From assembly GCF_039544005.1 (NCBI RefSeq), contig NZ_BAABKV010000001.1, positions 6,510,001-6,574,000 on the forward strand: DNA of 64,000 nt, in the 5' to 3' direction. The position numbers and the translations under genes are program-made. This DNA is from Kitasatospora paranensis (GTDB lineage Bacteria > Actinomycetota > Actinomycetes > Streptomycetales > Streptomycetaceae). The notes beneath the pieces were generated by a model. It was given only the letters and a program-made list of their open reading frames with translations. It did not search any database and was not told the origin of the DNA. Positions 19,301-27,913 of the stretch are shown piece after piece. Every line of letters begins with the position of its first letter. The stretch's first letter is position 1.

Positions 19301-20795
19301 CGGCCGCCGGGGGCACGCCCCCGCTCTCCGGCGGGTCCGGCGGCCCGGCAGCCCTGCGCCCGCTGCTGGACGAGACCCTGGACGCCCTGGCGGCCGGCGC
19401 GCGGCTCCGCGGCGGCCCCGTGCCGCCGGGCGGCCCCGCCGAACTCGCCCGCGAGGTGGACCGGGTGCTCACCGGCGAGGGGCCCGACCGGCACGCCCTG
19501 CGCCGGCTCACCGAACTCCTCGCCTACGGGGCCGCCGACCCGGCCGACCCGGCCTGTGCCGCCCATCTGCACTGCCCGCCGCTGGCCGTCGCGGTCGCCG
19601 CCGACCTCGCCGTGAGCGCCCTCAACCCCTCGCAGGACTCCTGGGACCAGGCACCCGCCGCCACCGCCCTGGAGACCGCCCTGCTGGCCGAACTCGCCGC
19701 CCTGGTCGGCTTCCCGCCCGCCGCTGCCGCCGGGGTGCTCACCTCCGGTGGCACCGAGTCCAACCTGATGGGCCTGATGCTGGCCCGCGACCGGGTCCTC
19801 GGCGGCGCCGTCGAGCTCGACGGCCTGCCGCCCGGCCGCCGGCCCCGGATCATCGCCTCCGCCGCCGCCCACTTCTCCGTCCAGCGCGCCGCCGCCCTGC
19901 TCGGCCTCGGCGAACGGGCCGTCCGCAGCGTCCCCGTCGACCGCGACCAGCGCATGGACGGCGACGCCCTCGCGGACGCCCTCGCCGAGACGGTCTGGGA
20001 GGGCGCCACCCCGATCGCGGTGGTCGCCACCGCCGGCACCACCGACACGGGGGCCGTCGACCCGCTCGGCCGCTGCGCCGACCTCGCCGAGCGGCACGGC
20101 GCCTGGCTGCACGTCGACGCCGCGTACGGCGGCGGCGCGCTGCTCTCCGACCGGCTGGCCCCGCTGCTCGACGGCATCGCCCGGGCCGACTCCGTCGCGC
20201 TCGACTTCCACAAACTGGGCTGGCAGCCGGCCGCCGCCGGGGTCTTCCTGGTCCGGTGCGAGGAGACCTACGCCTCGCTCGCCCGCCGCGCGGTCTACCT
20301 CAACCCCGCCGACGACGAGCAGGCCGGCTACCCCAGCCTGCTCGGGCTGTCGCTGCGCACCACCCGCCGGGCGGACGCCTTCAAACTGGCCGTCACCCTG
20401 CGCACCCTCGGCCGTCCGGGCCTCGGCGCCCTGGTCGACGCCTGCCACGACCTGGCCCTGCACGCCGCCGCGGCCGTCCGGGCGGAGCCCGCCCTCGACC
20501 TGCACGGCGACCCGCTGCTCACCACCGTGCTGTTCCGCTACCGCCCGGCCACGGACGGCCCGGACGCCGCCGATCGGATCAACGCCGAGTTGCGCCGCCG
20601 GCTGCTGCACACCGGCCGCGCGGTGGTCGGCCGCACCGAGCTGCCCGGCACGGGCCGGGCCGGGTCCGCCTCAAGCTGACCCTGCTCAACCCGCACACCT
20701 CACCCGCCGACATCGACCGACTGCTGGCCGACATCGTCCGCCAGGGACGCGAGGTGGAATCCGCCCCTGGTCCGTCGCGGGCGGCTCAGGACTGA
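19297..20795 (+). CDS. L-2,4-diaminobutyrate decarboxylase-like (group II PLP), apparent frameshift
   Basis: A pyridoxal-phosphate decarboxylase of about 499 residues of the DABA/aromatic amino-acid decarboxylase group. It has LTSGGTESNLMGLMLARD, the His stacking region SAAAHFSVQRAA, AGTTDTGAVDPL, LHVDAAYGGG and the Schiff-base Lys in ALDFHKLGWQP. Paired with the preceding aminotransferase it would make 1,3-diaminopropane, a building block of schizokinen- and rhizobactin-type siderophores. The frame breaks at 20652-20656; adding one C restores GTGPGRVRLKLTLLNP, the normal C-terminus. No N-hydroxylase or acetyltransferase follows, so the diamine may be used unmodified. The 3' end overlaps the convergent gene at 20786. 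Confidence 0.87.
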
Positions 20796-21382
20796 ACGGG
20801 AACCGGTGACGGGGTGACGACGACCGTGTGGCCGTCGGGGTCGTGGTGGGCGTAGGGCGCCTGCGGGTCGTGGATGTTGACCGCGGACACGTAGACGGTG
20901 TCGGAGGAGCGGTCGAAGTACAGCCGCGAACTCTCGGCCCGCACCAGGGACGTGTCCAGTGCCTCGTTCCGCACCCAGAACCCGCCGGCCGGCACGAACG
21001 GCGCGAGCGGGGCGGGGATCTCCAAGTCGGCGAACCCCACCTGGGCGGCGCTTCCCTGGGCGGGCGGCATCGACACGGGAGTCGTCTGCCGATCGCCGAG
21101 CAGGCGGGCCACCTGTCCGGGGGCCAACCGGGCCACGATGCTGGAGAGCCAGTCCGTCGGCCCCGGAACCCGGTCCCCGGGTCTGCCGGGCGAGGTCTGC
21201 ATCCAGTGCGTCGAGACGATCGGCCCGAGCAGCACCAGATCCCGCCGGATCGGTCCGAGGTCCGTCGACACCTCCGGCTGCTGCTGGGCCTCCTGGGCGT
21301 ACTCCCGTTCCTGCCAGGCCCATCCGGCCGCCAACGGCACCGCAACCGCGGCACCCAGCAGCAGGAACCCCCTGCGTCGCAC
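20786..21382 (-). CDS. Exported or membrane-anchored protein of unknown function
   Basis: About 198 residues with an RRR cluster and one hydrophobic N-terminal segment (GFLLLGAAVAVPLAAGWAW), then a soluble domain with no motif I recognise (LYFDRSSDTVYVSAVNIHD near the C-terminus). GTG 21382 is chosen because GGAGG sits 5 bases upstream; the GTG at 21388 lies inside that site. The stop overlaps the convergent decarboxylase by 10 bases. The context (siderophore and cyclodipeptide genes) does not define its role. Confidence 0.6.
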   Translation of the reverse strand: MRRRGFLLLGAAVAVPLAAGWAWQEREYAQEAQQQPEVSTDLGPIRRDLVLLGPIVSTHWMQTSPGRPGDRVPGPTDWLSSIVARLAPGQVARLLGDRQTTPVSMPPAQGSAAQVGFADLEIPAPLAPFVPAGGFWVRNEALDTSLVRAESSRLYFDRSSDTVYVSAVNIHDPQAPYAHHDPDGHTVVVTPSPVPVQS

Positions 21383-21962
21383 TCCCACCTCCGGCTCGGC
21401 GATCGCCTCATTCGATCATGCCGACCGCACGCCGTCCAGGCTCAGGCGAGCCGGCCGATCCTCCGCGCTGCCCTGATTGCCGTCCGGCCGAAATCCGCCT
21501 GACGGAATCCCCGTACAGCCCGGGAGGCTTTGCGGACCATCGGATCCGGAGAAACTCACCATGGCTGACGACCAGTCATGATGCTATCGATGCGCCGGAG
21601 TTCCGTGAACATACTTCCTTCCGGCTGTCCATCGCCATTCGGCCGGACTACGGCGGGATTTCGCCAACCAACTGCCAAGGCTTGCGGATCCGGTGATCAA
21701 CGGCGGTAACTTCTCGTGGTCGCCGCCACACCGGGAGCACACGGCACCCAGGGACTAGCGGCGCAGGGGGATCTCCAGCCTGCCGTTCCCGGCCTGTCCA
21801 CGGCCGGTCCGAGCCCCCTCCCGAACACTCGCGCCCGACCCGGCGCCCCGTTCCCCGCGCACTGCTCCGCCCGCCCGAACCGGGCGCCCGGGCGCGCGTT
21901 CGCACCACTTCTCCCTTCCATTCGGCCCCGTTCGACGGGCCCTGCCCTGCGGAGACTTCGGC
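21383..21962. other. Long leader/intergenic region before the CDPS gene
   Basis: About 580 bases with lower GC than the neighbours around 21530-21720. I find no credible ORF beyond a 6-codon one (start 21561) and no iron box. It must hold the promoters of both the CDPS operon and the minus-strand exported protein, but I cannot place them reliably. Confidence 0.4.
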
Positions 21963-22709
21963 ATGAGCGAAACCCTTCTGAGCGACACCCCGGTGAGCAC
22001 CGGGACGAATCCGTCCCCGACGGCCGCGGAATTCCACGCGGCGCCCTTCTCCGAACGCTGCCGGCAGATATTCGGCCGCGGCGACCACCTGCTGATCGGG
22101 GTCAGCCCCGGAAACAGCTATTTCAGTGCCGGGCGGATCGCCGAGCTCGTCCACTGGGGGCGCAGCCGCTTCTCCGCCGTGGACGTCGTCCACGCCGACC
22201 TCCACGTGGAGGCCCAGTTCGCCGCCGCCGGGTACCCGCCGGACGCCGCGGCGCGTCGGGCGGCCAAGGAGGTCAAGGCCACCCGGCGCCGGGTCGAGCG
22301 CGGCGTCGCCGACGCCGGACGGACAGCGGTCGGCGTGCATGCCCTGTCCGACTTCACGGACACGGCGGCCTACCGACGGCTGCACCGCGGCGTCCTGGAC
22401 GCCCTCGGCACCGACCGGCCCCTGCGGACGGCCACCGAGCGGATGGCCGGCGGCTTCCTGCACTCCAGGCTCGACGGAGCTGCCCCGGCCGCCGACCAGC
22501 TGGCGGCCGGCGTGGCCTACATCGCCGCCGAACTGCCGTTCTTCCTGGACACCCCGGCCCTGCTCGGGGTGGCCTCCTCGGTCGCCTGCTACCACGTCGA
22601 ACTGCCGCTCACCGGCGTGCTGTTCGGCCGTGCCGAGGGGCTGCGCGCAGCCGCCGGACAGGCCTACGCCGTGGTCCGTCCGGCGGCCGTGGCGGCCGTC
22701 GCCGCCTGA
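21963..22709 (+). CDS. tRNA-dependent cyclodipeptide synthase (NYH subfamily)
   Basis: A 248-residue CDPS, which joins two aminoacyl-tRNA amino acids into a diketopiperazine. The hallmark LLIGVSPGNSYFS (residues 43-55) contains the nucleophilic Ser48 and the Asn51 of the NYH subfamily; YIAAELPFFLDTP carries the catalytic Glu and SSVACYHVELPLTG the Tyr-His pair. An Arg/Lys-rich helix (KEVKATRRRVERG) matches the tRNA-binding patch. ATG 21963 follows GGAG. The P450 at 22765 is 55 bases downstream, so they form an operon analogous to Rv2275-Rv2276 of M. tuberculosis. The amino acids incorporated cannot be read from the sequence by eye. Confidence 0.93.
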   Translation: MSETLLSDTPVSTGTNPSPTAAEFHAAPFSERCRQIFGRGDHLLIGVSPGNSYFSAGRIAELVHWGRSRFSAVDVVHADLHVEAQFAAAGYPPDAAARRAAKEVKATRRRVERGVADAGRTAVGVHALSDFTDTAAYRRLHRGVLDALGTDRPLRTATERMAGGFLHSRLDGAAPAADQLAAGVAYIAAELPFFLDTPALLGVASSVACYHVELPLTGVLFGRAEGLRAAAGQAYAVVRPAAVAAVAA

Positions 22710-22764
22710 CCGGGCGCCACCCGCCCCGCCCATCACCATCACCGACCCATCCACGAGGAGCCCG

Positions 22765-23970
22765 ATGACCACCACGGCCGAACAGCCCGAGTTCGCCTTC
22801 CCGCTCTCCCGCCGCGGCGACGTGCTGCCCGAGGAGGCAGCCGTCCTGCGTGAGAAGCACCCCGTCGCCCGGGTGCGCACGATGACCGGCGACCCGGCCT
22901 GGCTGGTGAGTTCGTACGACCTGGCCAAGCAGGTGCTGGAGGACGAGCGGTTCAGCCTCAAGGACACCGCGAACCCGGGCGTCCCGCGCCAGTACGCGCT
23001 GACCATCCCGCCCGAGGTGGTGAACAACATGGGCAACATCAACAGCGCCGGGCTGCGCCAGGCCGTCATGAAGACCCTCAACCCGCGGGCCGACCGGGAG
23101 TTGGCGGGCTGGCTGGAGGCCGAGGCGCACCGGCTGATCGACCGGCTCGTCGAGCAGGGCGCGCCCGGCGAGTTGCGGGACGGCTTCGCCGAGCCGTACT
23201 CGGCGGCCCTGCACTGCCGGCTGCTGGGCATCCCGGCCGACGACTGGCGGCGGCTGATGGCCGGTGTCGACCTCGCCTTCGTCACCAGCCCGGTGCCGTT
23301 CGAGGGTTCGGCCCCCAACTGGTACAAGGACCTCGGCTACATGGTGGAGCGGCTGAACGCCGATCCGGAGCCCACCGAGGGCCTGCTCGGCCGGTTCGCC
23401 GCGCTCCGGCGCTCGCCGGACGTGTCGGACCACGTCGACGACGACCTGCTGGCCACGGTGGCCCTGTCGCTGTTCGGCGCCGGCGCGGTCTCCACCTCGT
23501 CGTTCCTGCTGCACGCGATCATTGCGCTCGTCCGCCGGCCCGAACTCGCCGAGCGGATCCGCACCGAGCCGGCCGTGATCGGGCGGGCGGTGGACGAGTT
23601 GCTGCGCCACAACCTGTCGATCGGCGACGCGCTGCCCCGGCTGGCGCTCGCCGACGTCCGGGTGGGCGACGTGCTGGTGCGCGCGGGGGAGCTGGTGCTG
23701 GTACTGGTGGAGGGCGCCAACTACGACCCGGCGGTCTTCCCCGAGCCCGAGCGGATCGACTTCGACCGTGCGCAGAACCCGCACCTCGCGTTCGGCGCCG
23801 GGCATCACTTCTGCCCGGCCTCGGCGCTCGGCCGCACGCATGCCGAGATCGCGCTGGCCGTGCTGGTGGAGCGGCTGCCCGGGCTGCGGTTCGCCCTGCC
23901 GCTGGAGCAGCTGGCCTGGCGTCCGGGCTTCATCAAGCGGCTGCCGGAGCGGCTGCCGGTGGTCTGGTGA
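22765..23970 (+). CDS. CYP121-like cytochrome P450
   Basis: A 401-residue P450 strikingly like mycobacterial CYP121 (mycocyclosin synthase). It has LFGAGAVSTSSFLLHAI (I helix), ELLRHNLSIGDALPRLA, GELVLVLVEGANYDP and the heme loop HLAFGAGHHFCPASALGR with the thiolate Cys, ending in RLPERLPVVW. Two differences stand out: the usual Gly two residues after the Cys is Ala, and near the C-terminus the CYP121 'FQRR' reads FIKR, replacing the Gln/Arg recalled as active-site residues with Ile/Lys. This suggests a related cyclic dipeptide with different side chains. GAGGAG precedes ATG 22765. Redox partners are not encoded nearby. Confidence 0.92.
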   Translation: MTTTAEQPEFAFPLSRRGDVLPEEAAVLREKHPVARVRTMTGDPAWLVSSYDLAKQVLEDERFSLKDTANPGVPRQYALTIPPEVVNNMGNINSAGLRQAVMKTLNPRADRELAGWLEAEAHRLIDRLVEQGAPGELRDGFAEPYSAALHCRLLGIPADDWRRLMAGVDLAFVTSPVPFEGSAPNWYKDLGYMVERLNADPEPTEGLLGRFAALRRSPDVSDHVDDDLLATVALSLFGAGAVSTSSFLLHAIIALVRRPELAERIRTEPAVIGRAVDELLRHNLSIGDALPRLALADVRVGDVLVRAGELVLVLVEGANYDPAVFPEPERIDFDRAQNPHLAFGAGHHFCPASALGRTHAEIALAVLVERLPGLRFALPLEQLAWRPGFIKRLPERLPVVW

Positions 23971-23989
23971 CCGGGCCGGCCGGCCTCGG

Positions 23990-24020
23990 CCGGGGCCGCC
24001 CCGGTGGGCGCCGGCCCCGG
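23990..24020. terminator. Candidate hairpin between P450 and convergent IMPase
   Basis: The 9-bp arms CCGGGGCCG (23990-23998) and CGGCCCCGG (24012-24020) flank a 13-base loop directly between two converging stop codons. Alternative pairings exist in this GC-rich stretch. Confidence 0.45.
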
Positions 24021-24830
24021 TCAGCCCCGGGCGTCCAGCAGGATCTCCCGGGTGCGCTCCCAGACCGCCGGGTCGCAGGCGACCAGCAGACCGTCCTCGC
24101 AGCCCGGCGGGTCGGGCCGGTAGTCGGAGCCGTCGAGGCGGGCGGAGACCCCGCCCGCCTCGGTCACGATCAGCGAGCCGGGTGCGTGGTCCCACGGCAG
24201 TGTCCGCCAGTAGAGGATGAACTCCTGCTCGCCGACGGCGAGTTGCGGATATTCCATGCCGGCGGAGCGCAGTCCGTGGGAGATCCGGCCGAACGCCCTG
24301 GCGTTGGTCTGCAGCCGGTGGTGGAGGACGGGGTCGAGGTAGCGGCTCTTCACCGATCCGCGCCACTTCTCCGGGTCGTCCGCGGCGGGCTCCCGCACGA
24401 GCCGGCTGCCGTCCCGCCAGGCGCCCGCACCGAGCTCCGCGGCGTAGCTCGTCCCGGTCACCGGCTGGTAGATCCAGGACGCGACCGTGCGGCCGGAGCG
24501 GACGAGTGAGGCCATCACGGCGAAGTCGGGCCGGCCGGCCACGAAGTTCGCCGTGCCGTCCACCGGGTCGACCAGCCAGACGGCCGGTTCCGAGCGGAGT
24601 GCCTCGGCCAGCGACGGGTCGGCCGAGACGGCCTCCTCGCCGACCACCGGAACGGGCAGCAGCTCCCGCAGCCGTCTGGAGATGATCACCTCGGCCTCGC
24701 GGTCGGCCACCGTCACGATCTCGCCGGGAGCCTTCTCCATCACCTCGCCGGCGGACAGTGCCCGGAATCGGGGCTCGACCACCTCGGCAGACGCCTCGGC
24801 GAGGATCTCCGCCACCTTCTCCATCAGCAC
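24021..24830 (-). CDS. Inositol monophosphatase family phosphatase
   Basis: A 269-residue Mg-dependent sugar phosphatase of the IMPase/FBPase fold. Metal-binding motifs are PVVGEEAV (Glu), WLVDPVDGTANFVAG (DPVDGT signature) and LPWDHAPGSLIVTEAGG (second signature with Asp). GTG 24830 is preferred because GAAGGGAG lies 7 bases upstream; ATG 24824 would be too far. Members dephosphorylate inositol-1-P, histidinol-P, fructose-1,6-P2 or PAP; I cannot choose. It is transcribed towards the P450 and follows the siderophore operon after about 110 bases, so a shared transcript is possible. Confidence 0.88.
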   Translation of the reverse strand: MLMEKVAEILAEASAEVVEPRFRALSAGEVMEKAPGEIVTVADREAEVIISRRLRELLPVPVVGEEAVSADPSLAEALRSEPAVWLVDPVDGTANFVAGRPDFAVMASLVRSGRTVASWIYQPVTGTSYAAELGAGAWRDGSRLVREPAADDPEKWRGSVKSRYLDPVLHHRLQTNARAFGRISHGLRSAGMEYPQLAVGEQEFILYWRTLPWDHAPGSLIVTEAGGVSARLDGSDYRPDPPGCEDGLLVACDPAVWERTREILLDARG

Positions 24831-24938
24831 GTGCCCGCTCCCTTCGCTGAGTACCACTCTCGCACGCCGGTAGGGGCGCCACCTGCGGCGGCCCTGCCCC
24901 GGGCGGGCGCGGCGCGCGGGCCCGCCCGGACGGGGCCG

Positions 24939-26177
24939 TCACCCGGCCGTCACCCGGCCGCCCGACGGCCGGGCCGCCGGTCGGACCGCCGGGTCGTCGA
25001 GCACGTGGAAGCCCGGCTGCGGGTGCATCAGGAAGGCGTGGTGCGAGATGTTCCAGGCGTACGCCCCGGCCATCGCGAAGAGCACCCGGTCGCCGGCCCG
25101 CAGCCCCGGGGCCGGGACGCGCCCGGCGAGCACGTCCTTCGGGGTGCACAGCTGGCCCGACAGGGTGACGTTCGCCCCGGCCGCGGCCGGGCGGGGCCAC
25201 GGGTGCGCCCAGCCGTCCACCGGGAGCACCGAGAACGGCTGCGCGTGCCCGCGGGTGGCGGGCGTGCGCAGGTGGTGGGTGCCGCCCCGGACGACGGCGA
25301 AGTCCTCCTCGTGGCTGCGCTTCACGTCGAGCACCTCGGTGGCGTACCAGCCGCAGTAGGCGGTCAGCGACCGGCCGGGCTCGATCCGCAGCCGCAGCCC
25401 GGGGTGGCGGTCGAGCAGCTTCTCCAGCCCCGTGCCGAAGGCCGGCCAGTCGAAGCGGGCGGCGGGGTCGGCGTAGTCCACCGCCATCCCGCCGCCGATG
25501 TTGACCTCCGCTGCGCCGAGCCCGGTGGCCCAGGCCACGACCGCCTCGGCGGTGGCGAGTTGGTCCTCGGCGTCGAGGCCGCTGGCCAGGTGGGCGTGGA
25601 TGCCGCGCAGCCGCAACCGGTCGAAGCCGGGCCGGCGCAGCAGCCGGAGGCACTCCCCGATGTCGTCCGGGTCCATGCCGAACGGGCTGGGGCCCCCTCC
25701 CATGGCCAGCGCCGCCGTCGCCAGGCGTCCGGCGGCGAGGCCGGGGTTGGCGCGCAGCAGGACGTCGGCGGGCCGGCCGGTCGCGGCGAGCCGGTACAGC
25801 TCCTGGACGCTCTCCACGTGCCAGCGATGGACGCCCGCAGCCGCCACCTCGGCGACCTCGGCGGGCGTCTTTCCGGGGCCGCCGAAGGCCAGTGGCGCCG
25901 TGGGCAGCACCGTCCGGACGTGTGCCCACTCGCCGCCGGAGGAGACCTCGTAGCCGTCCACGAACGGCCGCAGCGCGGTCAGCAGGGCGGTGTCCGGGTT
26001 GGCCTTCACCGCGTAGTGCAGCTCGACCCCGGCCGGCAGGGCGGCCCGTACGGCGGCGGCGTGCTCCCGCAGGGCGGGCAGGTCGTACAGGTAGGCGGGC
26101 AGGGCGTCGGCGGGCAGCGCGGCGACGTGCTCGGCGACCCGGTTCCGGCCGGCGGCCTCGGCGGCCTCGGCGCTCAC
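24939..26177 (-). CDS. PLP-dependent decarboxylase, fold III (siderophore type, SbnH/PvsE-like)
   Basis: A 412-residue fold-III PLP enzyme (alanine racemase barrel plus beta domain) related to diaminopimelate decarboxylase. The PLP lysine lies in LHYAVKANPD; HLASGL, NIGGGMAVDY (phosphate loop), RIEPGRSLTAYCGWY, and the C-terminal SGQLCTPKDVL and GAYAWN follow. In NIS siderophore clusters such enzymes (SbnH, PvsE) decarboxylate an amino-acyl-citrate intermediate. GTG 26177 overlaps the TGA of the upstream NIS synthetase by 4 bases, tying it to that operon as its last gene. Confidence 0.88.
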   Translation of the reverse strand: MSAEAAEAAGRNRVAEHVAALPADALPAYLYDLPALREHAAAVRAALPAGVELHYAVKANPDTALLTALRPFVDGYEVSSGGEWAHVRTVLPTAPLAFGGPGKTPAEVAEVAAAGVHRWHVESVQELYRLAATGRPADVLLRANPGLAAGRLATAALAMGGGPSPFGMDPDDIGECLRLLRRPGFDRLRLRGIHAHLASGLDAEDQLATAEAVVAWATGLGAAEVNIGGGMAVDYADPAARFDWPAFGTGLEKLLDRHPGLRLRIEPGRSLTAYCGWYATEVLDVKRSHEEDFAVVRGGTHHLRTPATRGHAQPFSVLPVDGWAHPWPRPAAAGANVTLSGQLCTPKDVLAGRVPAPGLRAGDRVLFAMAGAYAWNISHHAFLMHPQPGFHVLDDPAVRPAARPSGGRVTAG

Positions 26178-27913
26178 CGGGCCCCTCCCGGGAGGGGCGC
26201 CGCCTCGGCCGGGAGCCCGGGCGCGAGCGGGGAGGGGAGCCGGATGTAGCCCGCCTCCCGGTCGGCCCGCCGCTCCCAACGGGTGAGCAGGTTGGCCTTG
26301 GCGGGCAGCGGAGCACCGTCGAGCAGGGCCGTCAGCCGGGCCGGCCGGCCGTTCTGTTCGGCGAACTCGACCAGGACGGAGCGCAGTTCCGCCCAGAGCC
26401 GGGCCTCCAGCCGGGGTGCCAGTGCGGCCGGCGCCCGGTCGGCGAGCGCGGAGAGCAGTTCGGAGAGGTGGTTGACCAGCAGGCAGTACACCACCCGGTC
26501 CCACCCCCGGTCGGCGTCGTACGTCATCGGGCCGGCCACCTCCGGCGGCAGGGCGGCGAGGGCGGCGCGGTGGTGCCCGGGCAGCAGCTTGGTGCCCTCC
26601 AGATCGCGCAGGACGACCTGCGCCGGCCGGCCGTCGGAGTCCACGCAGACCAGCACGTTCTGCAGGTGGGGCTCCAGGACGATCCCGTGGTCCAGGTAGG
26701 CGGCGAGCACCGGCGGCACGAGCAGTCGCAGGTAGCGGGCCCACCAGGCGAGTGCCTCGGCGGGGCCGCCGTCGCCGAGCAGCACCGAGACGTGCGCGGA
26801 GCTGGTCGGGTACTCGTCCGCGACGGCGGCGGCCAGCAGCGGGGTGAGGCCGGGCCGGACGGCGCTGCCCAGGCCCTCCCGGACGATCAGCCCGAACCCC
26901 TCGAACAGGGCGGTGTCGGGGCGGCCGTCCGGGCCGGGCAGGGCCAGTGTGCGGTAGGCGGGCTCGCGCAGCACGACGGCGTCCGGGTGGCGGCGGGCGA
27001 GCGCGGCGAGCGGGTCGGCGAGCAGCCGGGTGAGCGCGACCGCGCCGCGCAGCTCGTACGCGGCGTTCTTGCGCAGGCAGTTGGTGATCCGCACGTTCAG
27101 GCTGAACTTCAGGAAGGCGTCGGCGCCGTGCAGGGTGCGCACCGAGGCGGTGGCGGTGAACGGCTCGCCGCCGGGGCCGAGGTCGAGCAGGTCGCCGCGG
27201 TCGAGGGCGGCGGCCAGCAGCGGGTTTCCGCTCAACAGCCGGTACTGCCACGGGTGGGCGGGCAACAGCCGGTAGCCGTCGGGCAGTCGGCGGCCCAGGG
27301 TGTCGAGCAGCGCGGGCGCGGCCTCCTCGGCGGTCTCCTCGGCGATCAGGTGGCTGCGGACGGCGAGGTGGCGCAGCCGGAAGGCGGCCCGGGCCTCCGG
27401 CGCCCAGGCCCGCCAGGCGGACCGGTCCGCGCTGCGGGCCTTGGGCGCCGGGTGGAAGCGGTGCCCGAAGAGCAGGGCCTGCTCGGACTCCAGGTAGCGG
27501 TCCGGGCCGGGGGCCGGCCGCTCCGCCAGCGCGGCGGCCACCCCCGCGTGGCTGGCGGCGAGTTGCTCCAGGAACTCCTCGTTGCGGACACCGCCGCGCA
27601 GCACGAGCTCGTCCTGGACGTGTTCGGCCAGTTCGTGCCAGCCCAGCTCCCGCGGGCCGTCGGGGGTGTCGGCCAGGACGGGGCCGGTGAAGCGGTGCGC
27701 CCCGGAGAGCGAGCTGCGGCGCAGCGCGATCCGCAGCAGTGTGCCGCGCCGGGGGAGCCGGACGAGCAGTTCGTCGCCGATGACGGCGCTCTGCCGCTCC
27801 GGCCGGGAGACCTCCCGCAGCAGGCAGTTGAGCAGGGTGTGGGCGACGGCGTGGTCGGCGGTGGGCAGCCCGGTCGGGGCCGGGCGGCGGCGGGCGTCGA
27901 GCCGGATGGTCAT
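26174..27913 (-). CDS. NIS siderophore synthetase, IucA/IucC family
   Basis: A 579-residue IucA/IucC synthetase, which adenylates a carboxylate (usually citrate or a derivative) and condenses it with an amine or alcohol. Family motifs are LLPAHPWQYRLL (HPWQ), KFSLNVRITNCLRKN (phosphate-binding basic stretch), LEPHLQNVLV (E-H-Q-N) and VVLRDLEG; the C-terminal FhuF-like iron-transporter region is also present. ATG 27913 overlaps the TGA of the preceding NIS gene (ATGA). The intact frame contrasts with its neighbour. It probably performs the second condensation; type A, B or C cannot be fixed by eye. Confidence 0.93.
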   Translation of the reverse strand: MTIRLDARRRPAPTGLPTADHAVAHTLLNCLLREVSRPERQSAVIGDELLVRLPRRGTLLRIALRRSSLSGAHRFTGPVLADTPDGPRELGWHELAEHVQDELVLRGGVRNEEFLEQLAASHAGVAAALAERPAPGPDRYLESEQALLFGHRFHPAPKARSADRSAWRAWAPEARAAFRLRHLAVRSHLIAEETAEEAAPALLDTLGRRLPDGYRLLPAHPWQYRLLSGNPLLAAALDRGDLLDLGPGGEPFTATASVRTLHGADAFLKFSLNVRITNCLRKNAAYELRGAVALTRLLADPLAALARRHPDAVVLREPAYRTLALPGPDGRPDTALFEGFGLIVREGLGSAVRPGLTPLLAAAVADEYPTSSAHVSVLLGDGGPAEALAWWARYLRLLVPPVLAAYLDHGIVLEPHLQNVLVCVDSDGRPAQVVLRDLEGTKLLPGHHRAALAALPPEVAGPMTYDADRGWDRVVYCLLVNHLSELLSALADRAPAALAPRLEARLWAELRSVLVEFAEQNGRPARLTALLDGAPLPAKANLLTRWERRADREAGYIRLPSPLAPGLPAEAAPLPGGAR

